DNA of 14,420 bases. Origin: an uncultured Eubacteriales bacterium (GTDB lineage Bacteria > Bacillota > Clostridia > Oscillospirales > Acutalibacteraceae). Shown here piece after piece: positions 1 through 5,984 of the stretch. The position numbers were made by a program, and so were the translations under genes. Position 1 is the first letter of the stretch; every line of letters starts with the position of its first letter. The stretch is from contig CAKSWC010000026.1 of NCBI GenBank assembly GCA_934511365.1, positions 1-14,420 of the forward strand, given 5' to 3'. The notes below the pieces were generated by a model. The model was given only the letters and a program-made list of their open reading frames with translations, was not told the DNA's origin and did no database searches.

Positions 1-47
1 AGCAACCGCTTATCGCGGCACCCTTTTTACACTTATATTATACACAG

Positions 48-75
48 CCGCTTGATTTTTGTCAAGCGGTTTTTT
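48..75 (+). terminator. Rho-independent terminator of a gene upstream of the window
   Basis: An 8-bp perfect stem (CCGCTTGA at 48-55, TCAAGCGG at 62-69) with a 6-base loop is followed directly by six T (70-75). The T-run lies only on the plus-strand side, so it should end a plus-strand transcript entering from the left. A weaker CCGC/GCGG hairpin sits at 6-18. No coding sequence is visible in bases 1-120. Confidence 0.75.
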
Positions 76-120
76 ACACCTTGAAAAAATCATCATTTAA
101 CATCCAACATCTAAAATCTA

Positions 121-148
121 AAAAGGACGCCACACGGCGTCCTTTTTT
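121..148 (-). terminator. Terminator of the minus-strand alpha/beta hydrolase (bidirectional)
   Basis: GGACGCC (125-131) and GGCGTCC (136-142) form a 7-bp GC-rich stem with a 4-base loop. It is flanked by AAAA on the left and TTTTTT on the right, so it can act in both directions. The stop codon of the minus-strand hydrolase is at 150-152, only a few bases before the hairpin. Confidence 0.85.
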
Positions 149-149
149 C

Positions 150-1109
150 TCAAACGGTAACGGTCTGAATTTTTTCAAGCATCTCGTCAATCTTTGCCTC
201 ATACTGTTCTCTGCCGATAACAAAGCTTGAAGCGTGGTCGGCTCCGTCAACAATCATCATGTCCTTGATGCTGCTTGAGCAGGCGTCAAAGAGAAGATAA
301 ACCATAAACGTCGGAACAAACTTGTCTGCGCCGCCATGAATGAAAAGGAACGGAACCTTTGCTTTTCCAACGGCCTCAAGGGCGCTGGTGCTGCGGAAAT
401 CATAGCCGGCTTTTTTGATGTTGATTGAGTTGACGGCCGGAAGGAGGGGCTTTTCCGGAATCTTCATGTCTGAAAGCTTATACGCAAACTCATCCCAAGC
501 GCTTGTGTAGCCGCAGTCGGCAACAACAAGGCGAACATTTTCCGGAAGATTTTCGTCCCCGCTCATGAGCATCACGGTTGCACTGCCCATTGAAACGCCG
601 TGGAGGACGATTGAAATGTCCGGGCCAAAAGTCTTGTTCAAAAATTCAAGCCAGCGGATGGAATCCTTAGCCTCGTAATAGCCGAAGCCTATGTACTTTC
701 CGCCGCTTTCCCCCGCAGCGCGGTGGTCAACAAGGAAAACATTGAAGCCGCGCGAGAGGTAGTATTGCGAAATTCCGGAAAACTCGCGCCGTCCCTCACT
801 GCGGTAGCCGTGGGAGCAAAAAACAAACTCTTTTGACGGCTTTTCCGGCCTCATAAGATATCCGATAAGTTTTGTTCCGTCATCGGCATTGATTGTGTAG
901 CGCTCATAGCCGTAATCCTCAAGCCACATATGGTTCTTTTCCGCAACGGCGCGCATCTCCGTCATGTCTGCGCCGGAAACAAGGTTTCCAAAGCTTTCCG
1001 GAACCGCAAAGCGTCTGTCAACCAGCAGGTTTGAAATAAGGTCACAAATGCCGTAACCGCCGCCGATGGCAAGTCCGGCCGCCGCAAGAAGTTTTGCCGC
1101 TTTTTTCAT
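150..1109 (-). CDS. Membrane-anchored alpha/beta hydrolase
   Basis: 319-residue serine hydrolase of the alpha/beta-hydrolase fold. Visible features are an N-terminal hydrophobic segment (about residues 4-24) that looks like an uncleaved signal anchor, the nucleophile elbow GVSMGS with Ser173, a HGGADKF motif supplying the acid Asp262, and GADHASS supplying His292. The HGYRSEG segment (100-106) probably forms the oxyanion hole. The layout matches the YqkD/BAAT-like group often called 'alpha/beta hydrolase' in Firmicutes; the substrate cannot be told. The start chosen is the ATG at 1107-1109 because AAGGAGA lies 8 bases upstream; an in-frame ORF continues 47 codons further, but it runs through the promoter and has no ribosome site. 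It is a single-gene unit with its own promoter and terminator, and diverges from the Ig-like pair. Confidence 0.85.
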   Translation of the reverse strand: MKKAAKLLAAAGLAIGGGYGICDLISNLLVDRRFAVPESFGNLVSGADMTEMRAVAEKNHMWLEDYGYERYTINADDGTKLIGYLMRPEKPSKEFVFCSHGYRSEGRREFSGISQYYLSRGFNVFLVDHRAAGESGGKYIGFGYYEAKDSIRWLEFLNKTFGPDISIVLHGVSMGSATVMLMSGDENLPENVRLVVADCGYTSAWDEFAYKLSDMKIPEKPLLPAVNSINIKKAGYDFRSTSALEAVGKAKVPFLFIHGGADKFVPTFMVYLLFDACSSSIKDMMIVDGADHASSFVIGREQYEAKIDEMLEKIQTVTV

Positions 1110-1148
1110 TGGTATTTCTCCTTTCGCGAGATGGAAATATTTGAATAT

Positions 1149-1177
1149 ATTATACACTTTATTTTCAAAATAGTCAA
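1149..1177 (-). promoter_or_regulatory. Sigma-A-type promoter of the alpha/beta hydrolase
   Basis: Read on the minus strand: TTGACT (1172-1177), 17-base spacer, TATAAT (1149-1154). This is an almost consensus vegetative promoter about 40 bases before the start codon at 1109. It lies inside the longer ORF, which argues for the shorter start. Confidence 0.8.
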
Positions 1178-1294
1178 ATGTTGCCAAAAAAATATGCGGC
1201 GAAAATTTGAAGCTTACATGGCAATTTCGTACCGTCGATTTTAACATCAAGCTCTACAGTTATAGGCATTAATTTGTTGAAGCTAAAAAAATTA
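1178..1294. other. AT-rich intergenic spacer between divergent promoters
   Basis: The gene-free stretch 1110-1418 holds two divergent promoters (1149-1177 minus, 1295-1323 plus), a palindrome at 1362-1373 and ribosome binding sites. In 1178-1294 itself I see no further gene, hairpin or repeat. Confidence 0.5.
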
Positions 1295-1323
1295 TTGACT
1301 TATATTATATTTTAATATATTAT
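1295..1323 (+). promoter_or_regulatory. Promoter of the tandem Ig-like pair
   Basis: TTGACT (1295-1300), 17-base spacer made only of A and T, then TATTAT (1318-1323). Transcription would begin near 1330 and give a leader of about 90 bases. The surrounding 1301-1329 tract is almost pure A/T with TATA-like steps, so the exact -10 could shift by a few bases. Confidence 0.65.
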
Positions 1324-1361
1324 ATATTTGCAGTACACAATGGAGAGAGGGCGATACCGAT

Positions 1362-1373
1362 GGTTAATTAACC
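1362..1373. promoter_or_regulatory. 12-bp perfect palindrome, possible operator
   Basis: GGTTAATTAACC reads the same on both strands and lies about 40 bases downstream of the -10 of the Ig-like pair promoter, in its 5' leader. Such placement fits a repressor site. No regulator is encoded nearby and no second copy was seen in the window, so the role is inference. Confidence 0.35.
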
Positions 1374-1404
1374 GTCTGTGGATAATTTTATGAATCAAAT
1401 TTCT

Positions 1405-1564
1405 AAGGAGGACTGACTATGAACGCACTCAAGAGAATAATCTCAAGCCTGCTTGCTGTTTTGATGACCATTTCCGTCATGATAAAGGACGGAAAATTCG
1501 GAAAAGTCGAGCTTGTTGTGACGGGTGAAGTCACAACCGAAAGTGAGAAGATTGAGCTTGAAAT
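1405..1564 (+). repeat. Direct repeat A, 5' copy (RBS plus first 49 codons)
   Basis: Aligns without gaps to 1911-2070. By eye 8 of 160 bases differ: one is the start codon (ATG/GTG) and the other seven are synonymous third positions. The repeat includes the ribosome binding site and ends abruptly inside codon 49. Confidence 0.9.
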
Positions 1565-1868
1565 ACATAACTACAGCGGAAAGAAAGTTGGTTTCGGTTA
1601 TGATTATTCCGTTGAAATGCTGAAAGGCAACAAGTGGGAAAAGCTTCCTCTTTGCGGCGGCTTCAACGAGCCATACATTATAATAAATCGTTTCGGCGTA
1701 TTCAAGCAAAGCATAGACATTGAAAAAATGTTTGGCCAAAAGCTTGAGACGGGTGAATACAGAGTTATCAAATCTCTTAAAATCGGCAAAGATTCAAAAG
1801 ATTTTGTTGCGTATTTCACTGTTGCCGAAGCACCGGCGCAGGAGGGTGTAACCGCCGTGGCGGCATAA
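1419..1868 (+). CDS. Small Ig-like-domain protein, tandem copy 1
   Basis: 149 residues. After a basic start (MNALKR) comes a hydrophobic stretch at 7-22, suggesting export or membrane anchoring; no Ala-X-Ala cleavage site is evident. The rest (about 27-137) is strand-rich and resembles the bacterial Ig-like domain group with the late motif 'G-E-Y-R-V-x-K' (112-118) and an earlier 'K-W-E-K-L' (72-76); I recall this pattern from the Big_14-type family but could not verify it by profile search. The tail QEGVTAVAA is Ala-rich. AAGGAGG at 1405-1411 sits 7 bases before the ATG. The first 49 codons and last 18 or so are nearly identical to the next gene, while the centre differs strongly. Function unknown; a surface or envelope-associated protein is the best inference. 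Confidence 0.75.
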   Translation: MNALKRIISSLLAVLMTISVMIKDGKFGKVELVVTGEVTTESEKIELEIHNYSGKKVGFGYDYSVEMLKGNKWEKLPLCGGFNEPYIIINRFGVFKQSIDIEKMFGQKLETGEYRVIKSLKIGKDSKDFVAYFTVAEAPAQEGVTAVAA

Positions 1869-1871
1869 GGA
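1812..1871 (+). repeat. Direct repeat B, copy 1 (C-terminal end)
   Basis: A 60-base segment covering the last 18 codons, stop codon and three more bases; 58 of 60 bases match 2327-2386. The identity ends just after the stop codon. Confidence 0.9.
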
Positions 1872-1910
1872 CACAAACAATTTTGTTTCAAATTATGATT
1901 AATAATTCCA

Positions 1911-2070
1911 AAGGAGGACTGACTGTGAACGCACTCAAAAGAATAATTTCAAGCCTGCTTGCGGTTTTGATGACCATTTCCGTCATGATAAAGGACGGAA
2001 AATTCGGAAAAGTTGAGCTTGTTGTGACGGGCGAAGTCACAACCGAAAGCGAAAAGATTGAGCTTGAAAT
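1911..2070 (+). repeat. Direct repeat A, 3' copy
   Basis: Second copy of the 160-base repeat, from the AAGGAGG of copy 2 to codon 49. Immediately after it the two genes cease to align readily at the DNA level. Confidence 0.9.
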
Positions 2071-2383
2071 CAGAAGCTATAGCCTGAAGAAAATCGACTA
2101 CGACACAAGGTATACCATTGAGGTCAAAAAAGACGGCGAATGGAAAAAGCTTGAAAGCGCACCGACCCAGGACATTGCCCTTGTTGCCTCACCGATGTTT
2201 CTTCAAAGCAGCAATGTCTCCGTTGACATAAGAAATCTTCCGGACGGAAAGCTTGAAGCCGGTGAATATCGTGTTACAAAAATGATAAAAATTGGAACCA
2301 AAGCGGAATGGAAGCCATACACGGCATATTTCACTGTTGCCGAGGCACCGGTGCAGGAGGGTGTAACCGCCGTGGCGGCATAA
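1925..2383 (+). CDS. Small Ig-like-domain protein, tandem copy 2
   Basis: 152 residues, starting at GTG 1925-1927. This start is chosen because AAGGAGG (1911-1917) and the 7-base spacer exactly match those of copy 1; an in-frame ATG at 1883 has no such site. Residues 1-49 are the same as copy 1 apart from the start codon, including the hydrophobic segment at 7-22. The centre (50-135) differs (for example KKIDYDTRYTIEVKKDGEW) but keeps the domain pattern 'D-G-E-W-K-K-L' and 'G-E-Y-R-V-T-K' (113-119). The C-terminal VAEAPVQEGVTAVAA again matches copy 1 with one change (Ala to Val). It follows copy 1 by 56 bases and shares its terminator, so the two are probably co-transcribed. Function unknown. 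Confidence 0.75.
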   Translation: MNALKRIISSLLAVLMTISVMIKDGKFGKVELVVTGEVTTESEKIELEIRSYSLKKIDYDTRYTIEVKKDGEWKKLESAPTQDIALVASPMFLQSSNVSVDIRNLPDGKLEAGEYRVTKMIKIGTKAEWKPYTAYFTVAEAPVQEGVTAVAA

Positions 2384-2386
2384 GGA
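2327..2386 (+). repeat. Direct repeat B, copy 2 (C-terminal end)
   Basis: Second copy of the 60-base C-terminal repeat; differences from 1812-1871 are one synonymous change and one Ala/Val change. Confidence 0.9.
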
Positions 2387-2397
2387 TATAATAGCAG

Positions 2398-2430
2398 GAG
2401 CCGGCTTAGCTGTCGGCTTCTTTTTGTTTT
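2398..2430 (+). terminator. Terminator of the Ig-like pair
   Basis: AGCCGGC (2399-2405) pairs with GTCGGCT (2412-2418, one G-T pair), loop of six, followed by TCTTTTTGTTTT (2419-2430). It begins 15 bases after the stop codon of copy 2. Confidence 0.7.
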
Positions 2431-2492
2431 GGCTTTTATGTTCTGCAAAATGGTGGGTCTTTCGGGCGGTTTCGAGCCCCGCCCGTACGTTC

Positions 2493-2520
2493 TAGACGCT
2501 AGATGCTAGATGATAGATAT
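2493..2520. repeat. Heptamer tandem repeat, four units
   Basis: Four consecutive 7-base units: TAGACGC, TAGATGC, TAGATGA, TAGATAT. All begin TAGA, and the third base of change drifts from unit to unit. It lies in non-coding DNA directly after a GC-rich hairpin. Confidence 0.7.
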
Positions 2521-2756
2521 TTCAAAATTTTTTATGCGCTACAATGGGTGAGGTTCTTTGCCATCCATACTTTAAACTTTGAGAAAAGCTGAACCTGACC
2601 GTTTCCGCAAAAAAATCCGCGAGCAAAAATTGGTACAAGTTAATTGTTACTATATACATAGGAAAAGGCGCGTATCTTGTAGACTGCAATTAGCGGATTT
2701 GTGTTTTTGTGAGGGGGCTTTTGCAGTACGTTCGTTGTAGGCGTGCCGGAGACGGA

Positions 2757-2792
2757 AGTCCGATTTTCCCCCGCAAATCGGATTTTCGGACT
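2757..2792. repeat. Nested alternative inverted repeats
   Basis: TCCGATTT (2759-2766) can pair with AAATCGGA (2775-2782), or AGTCCGA (2757-2763) can pair with TCGGACT (2786-2792). The two foldings exclude each other because they share the 5' arm. No T-run follows, so it is not a simple terminator. Confidence 0.6.
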
Positions 2793-2823
2793 CCAAGCGC
2801 GCCGTATTTTAAAGAGTCTTTTT

Positions 2824-2855
2824 GGGTACTTTTGAGACGATTGTCAAAAGTACCC
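2824..2855. repeat. 12-bp perfect inverted repeat
   Basis: GGGTACTTTTGA (2824-2835) and TCAAAAGTACCC (2844-2855) are exact reverse complements with an 8-base loop. There is no T-run after either arm, so it is more likely part of a repeat element or structured RNA than a terminator. Confidence 0.8.
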
Positions 2856-3032
2856 CCAGCGGAGCGTAAAAACGTGAAAAGAAATCTAAAACCTTACCAT
2901 AAAAGAAAAAGCAAAATAATGGCAGCCTCAAGCTACCCTGTACAAATTGCGGCTTGTTTTAATGCTATGCAAGCCGCTAAGTTCACCCTTTTTGAAAACT
3001 TTTCTTTTTCTGTGGCAAAGCATGAAAAAATA

Positions 3033-3041
3033 TGGTATAAT
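3033..3041 (+). promoter_or_regulatory. Extended -10 promoter of the murE-femX operon
   Basis: TGGTATAAT (3033-3041) contains a perfect -10 (TATAAT, 3036-3041) preceded by the TG of an extended -10. The -35 region at the right distance (TGGCAA, 3013-3018) is poor, as is usual for extended -10 promoters. Transcription would start near 3048, with the AAGGAG site at 3061-3066. Confidence 0.7.
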
Positions 3042-3073
3042 AAAATTTGATATTCCGATAAAGGAGAAGAAAA

Positions 3074-4531
3074 ATGCAGCTTCAGGAAATTTTACGCGGT
3101 GTTTCCGTCAGCGGAAATTATGACCCGGCGTGCAAAATTGTTGATATCGTCTATGACTCGCGCAAGGGGAAAAAGGATACCTTTTTTGTCTGCCTTTCCG
3201 GCGCACGCTTTGACGGTCATGCCTTTGCAAAAAGCGCCTATGACAACGGCTGCCGCGTTTTCCTTTGCGAAAAGGAAGTTGCGCTCCCCGGTGACGCAAA
3301 AATTATCCTCACCGAAAACACAAGGGCGGCGCTCGCCGTCTGCTCGGCAAACTTTTTTTGCAATCCGTCAAAGGAAATTGCAGTTGTCGGCATCACCGGA
3401 ACAAAGGGAAAAACAACCGTTGCCCATATTGTAAAATATGTTCTTGAGGCGGCCGGAATCAAGTGCGGAATTATCGGAACGATCGGTGCAAAATGCGGCG
3501 ATACCGTTCTTCCGACCGTGAACACAACTCCGGAAAGCTATGAGCTTCAAAAGCTTTTGCGCATTATGGCGGATAACGGCTGCAAGGCCGCGGCCATTGA
3601 AGTTTCCTCGCTCGGACTCAAGCACCACCGTGTTGACAAAACCGAGTTCGCCGCCGCTGTTTTCACAAATCTTTCGCCCGACCATATCGGAACAAACGAA
3701 CACGCAAGTTTTGAAGAATATGCCTATTGGAAAAAGCAGCTCTTTAAACGCTGCAAAAAAGCCTTTGTGAATCTTGACGACGCTTTTTCAAAAGATATTA
3801 TTGAGGAATGCTCCTGTCCGGTTGTCACGTTCGGCCTCGACCCGAAAGCGGATTTCTGCCTGACCAAAATTAAGCAGACAAAGCGCGGCCAAAAGCTCGG
3901 CGTTGATTTTTCTTTTGAAGAGGGCGGAAAGGAAAAGGAATTTTTTGTCTCCCTGCCCGGCGAGGTCAACGCATATAACGCAGTTTGCGCCTGTGCCGTT
4001 GGCGAAAGTTTCGGCGCCACGGAAAGCGAGATTGAAAAAGGACTTGACTGCGTCTTTGTCAAAGGCCGCGGAGAGGTTTTGGACACGGGGACGGATTTTT
4101 CGGTAATTATCGACTATGCACACAACGGTGTCAGCCTCAAAAGTATAATTGAAACCGCAAGAGCTTATAACCCGGAAAGGGTGATAACGCTTTTCGGCTC
4201 CGTTGGCGGCCGGACGCAGATCCGCAGGCAGGAGCTTGGCCTTGTTTCCGGCGCAATGAGCGATTTCACGATTATTACCGAGGATGACCCGGATTTTGAG
4301 GACCCGGAAACAATCTGCCGCGAAATTGCGTCCTATGTTGAAGAAGAGGGCGGAAAGTATAAAATTATTCCGGACAGAAAAGAAGCAATCCTTTTTGCGC
4401 TTTCGATTGCAAAAAAAGGTGATATAATAATACTCTGCGGAAAAGGACACGAGGAATTCATGAAAATCAAGGGCGAAAAGCTCCCGTTTTCTGAAAAACA
4501 GATTGTTTTTGACGCACTTAAAACCGAGTAA
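3074..4531 (+). CDS. murE: MurE-family UDP-MurNAc-dipeptide ligase (residue-3 adding)
   Basis: 485 residues, usual MurE length. Cytoplasmic ATP-dependent ligase adding the third stem-peptide residue to UDP-MurNAc-L-Ala-D-Glu. Domains in order: N-terminal UMP-binding domain (about 1-95, with the DSRK motif at 28-31), central ATPase domain with P-loop GTKGKTT (109-115), TTPES (151-155), EVSSLGL (176-182) and the probable carbamylated Lys220 in YWKKQLF, then the C-terminal domain from about 330 with DYAHNG (347-352), FGSVGGR (374-380) and GKGHE (456-460). The position of the DNPR motif of meso-DAP enzymes reads DDPD (404-407), so the Arg that binds the DAP carboxylate is Asp here. FGSVGGRTQ also differs from the usual GGDRD form. 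L-Lys or another non-DAP substrate is inferred; a specialised paralogue is possible. AAGGAG lies 7 bases before the ATG. Co-transcribed with the Fem-family gene. Confidence 0.88.
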   Translation: MQLQEILRGVSVSGNYDPACKIVDIVYDSRKGKKDTFFVCLSGARFDGHAFAKSAYDNGCRVFLCEKEVALPGDAKIILTENTRAALAVCSANFFCNPSKEIAVVGITGTKGKTTVAHIVKYVLEAAGIKCGIIGTIGAKCGDTVLPTVNTTPESYELQKLLRIMADNGCKAAAIEVSSLGLKHHRVDKTEFAAAVFTNLSPDHIGTNEHASFEEYAYWKKQLFKRCKKAFVNLDDAFSKDIIEECSCPVVTFGLDPKADFCLTKIKQTKRGQKLGVDFSFEEGGKEKEFFVSLPGEVNAYNAVCACAVGESFGATESEIEKGLDCVFVKGRGEVLDTGTDFSVIIDYAHNGVSLKSIIETARAYNPERVITLFGSVGGRTQIRRQELGLVSGAMSDFTIITEDDPDFEDPETICREIASYVEEEGGKYKIIPDRKEAILFALSIAKKGDIIILCGKGHEEFMKIKGEKLPFSEKQIVFDALKTE

Positions 4532-4543
4532 GGACTGATATAT

Positions 4544-5866
4544 ATGTATACATTCAAAAAAGAAACCGACTTAAAAGCATACGATGATTTTATTGAAACG
4601 AACGGCGGCCAGTACATTCAGTGCTCACGCTGGGAAAAGGTTAAAACAACCTGGAAATGCACCTATTATTCCGGCTTTGAAAACGAAAAGAGGGTACTTG
4701 CCGTCCTTGTGATGGAACGCGACCTCCCCGCTGCGGGCAAAATCTGGTACGCACCGGCAGGCCCGGTCTGCAACTTTGAAAACACGGAGCTGCTCAAAGA
4801 ATTCACCGCGTTCATCAAAGGCGAGGTTGAAAAACACAAAATCACCGCGTTCATCATGGATCCGCCCGTTCCGCTGCGTGTTAACGGCGAAAGGAGAGAG
4901 GAGGGTCATGAGCTTCACAAAACGCTTCTCTCCCTCGGATACTCGCTCAACCCCTCGATTGAAAACTACACCTATAAACAGCCCGTTCAGCTTTTCATTC
5001 CGCTCAAGGACGAAAACGGAAACGAGCTTGAGGCGAAGGGTATCCTCAAAAAGTGTGACAAAGGCGTGAGATACAGCATCAGAATAGGCGAGCAGCGCGG
5101 CCTTGTTGCAAAAACATTCACCTCAAAGGACGTTGACGCGGACGGCTCAATTATTGAGGACTTCATGGGCGTTATGCACGATACCTCGGAGCGCGACAAT
5201 TTTGTTGAACGCAACGGAGAATACTGCGCAAAACTCTTGCGCGAGTTTGACGGTTGCAGCGACCTCAAGCTGGTCTATTACGACAAGGAACTTGACAGAA
5301 AGCTCCAGGCCGAACGGCTCAAAAAGAAAGAGGAGGCGCTCTCTCAGCTTGACGGCGCGCACGAAAAAAAGGCGCGGCAGCTCCATGAAATTATTGACAG
5401 CGTTGACAAGCAGACCGAGCATTTTGAAAAGCGAATCAAAGAAGCTGAGGAGTTCACAAAGGAAAACCGGATCTGTGTTGCCGGCGGCCTTTCAATCTAT
5501 TACGCCGGAATGGGTAGCTGTCTTTTCGGCGGAACAAGGAATGTTATCCGCAACAACACGCGCTCAAGCCATTACCTCAACTATCTGCGCCTTTGCGAGA
5601 GTATTAACCGCGGCTGTAAGGTTCATGACCTTGGCTATGTTATTGTTAAAACGCCGGATCTTGAGGAGGACGGAACGCTCGGAACGCTTGTTCCGCAGGA
5701 CAACTTCAAGGGCATTTATGACTTCAAAAAAAGCTTTTCGGCGGACTACTATGAGTTCATGGGCGAATATGTTCTTGTTGGAAACAAGATGAAATACTAT
5801 GCCTATGCAAAGCTTATGCCCAAGGCGAAAAAGATTAAAATCAGCATTATCAAAAAACTGCGGTAA
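4544..5866 (+). CDS. FemA/FemX-family peptidoglycan bridge peptidyltransferase
   Basis: 440 residues, typical for the Fem family of aminoacyl-tRNA-dependent transferases, which attach amino acids to the residue-3 side chain of the cell-wall stem peptide at the inner face of the membrane. Two GNAT-like halves are visible: residues 1-150 and 150-245 plus 305-425, separated by a charged helical arm (about 250-305, many Lys/Glu heptads) that matches the coiled-coil arm of FemA. Family hallmarks include a basic RYSIRIGEQRGL stretch (176-187), YLRLCESINRGCKVHDLGYV (347-366) and FKGIYDFKKSFSADYYEFMG (388-407). The C-terminus is basic (KAKKIKISIIKKLR), perhaps for membrane contact. Start ATG 4544 lies 12 bases after the murE stop; AAGGA overlaps that stop. 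The added amino acid cannot be predicted. The murE linkage supports a role in bridge synthesis on a Lys-like residue. Confidence 0.85.
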   Translation: MYTFKKETDLKAYDDFIETNGGQYIQCSRWEKVKTTWKCTYYSGFENEKRVLAVLVMERDLPAAGKIWYAPAGPVCNFENTELLKEFTAFIKGEVEKHKITAFIMDPPVPLRVNGERREEGHELHKTLLSLGYSLNPSIENYTYKQPVQLFIPLKDENGNELEAKGILKKCDKGVRYSIRIGEQRGLVAKTFTSKDVDADGSIIEDFMGVMHDTSERDNFVERNGEYCAKLLREFDGCSDLKLVYYDKELDRKLQAERLKKKEEALSQLDGAHEKKARQLHEIIDSVDKQTEHFEKRIKEAEEFTKENRICVAGGLSIYYAGMGSCLFGGTRNVIRNNTRSSHYLNYLRLCESINRGCKVHDLGYVIVKTPDLEEDGTLGTLVPQDNFKGIYDFKKSFSADYYEFMGEYVLVGNKMKYYAYAKLMPKAKKIKISIIKKLR

Positions 5867-5879
5867 TATATTTTAATAT

Positions 5880-5918
5880 AGTTTGTTAACACTCCGTTAA
5901 CAAACTGCGGACTTTTTT
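5880..5918 (+). terminator. 11-bp inverted repeat with offset T-run, probable terminator of murE-femX
   Basis: AGTTTGTTAAC (5880-5890) and GTTAACAAACT (5896-5906) are perfect reverse complements with a 5-base loop. A run of six T (5913-5918) follows, but six bases (GCGGAC) lie between stem and T-run, which is not the usual geometry. A shorter rival stem TCCG (5893-5896)/CGGA (5908-5911) would end right at the T-run. Either a terminator with spacing defect, or an operator, or a switchable pair. Confidence 0.55.
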
Positions 5919-5931
5919 GTATCAATATGTC

Positions 5932-5963
5932 TATAAAATAGCAACAAGGACAACACCTTGTTG
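5932..5963 (+). promoter_or_regulatory. Possible -10 and 8-bp hairpin before the SDR gene
   Basis: TATAAA (5932-5937) could be a -10 element, although no good -35 is seen at 16-18 bases. Just downstream, CAACAAGG (5942-5949) and CCTTGTTG (5956-5963) form a perfect 8-bp stem with a 6-base loop, ending 8 bases before the AGAGGTGA ribosome site. It would be near the 5' end of the transcript, as an operator or an mRNA-stabilising hairpin. Confidence 0.4.
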
Positions 5964-5984
5964 GAGTTCAAGAGGTGAATATCA

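Larger units (their letters stand above)
2431..3035. other. Gene-free intergenic region with inverted repeats
   Basis: About 600 bases with no ORF having both a ribosome site and a plausible protein. It holds a GGGCGG/CCGCCC hairpin (2464-2469 with 2479-2484), four imperfect 7-base repeats (2493-2520), a distant AAATCCGC/GCGGATTT pair (2613-2620 with 2693-2700), nested inverted repeats at 2757-2792 and a 12-bp perfect inverted repeat at 2824-2855. A weak promoter-like pair, TTGGTA (2630-2635) and TATACA (2653-2658) with 17 bases between, could drive a non-coding transcript across the hairpins. From its make-up I suspect a dispersed intergenic repeat of the kind common in Clostridia, but this cannot be shown from one copy. 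Confidence 0.5.

Noticed and set aside
1..47. Possible 3' end of a structured RNA at the left edge (CCGC/GCGG hairpin)
   Set aside because: Only a 4-bp stem and too little sequence to identify; not listed as a gene.
1110..1250. 47-codon N-terminal extension of the minus-strand alpha/beta hydrolase
   Set aside because: It covers the near-consensus promoter at 1149-1177, and the internal ATG at 1109 has a strong ribosome site and begins a proper signal-anchor sequence.
1340..1393. 17-codon leader ORF before the Ig-like pair
   Set aside because: No ribosome binding site and no recognisable attenuation signal; kept only as a remark.
1883..1924. Upstream in-frame ATG for the second Ig-like gene
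   Set aside because: The GTG at 1925 has the same ribosome site and spacing as the ATG of copy 1, and protein identity starts exactly there.
2493..2520. Possible CRISPR array
   Set aside because: Units are only 7 bases and contiguous, without spacers; no cas genes in the window.
2709..3050. 113-codon plus-strand ORF starting at GTG
   Set aside because: No ribosome site, low-complexity basic composition, and it runs through two inverted-repeat structures and into the murE promoter; it looks like a chance reading of a repeat element.
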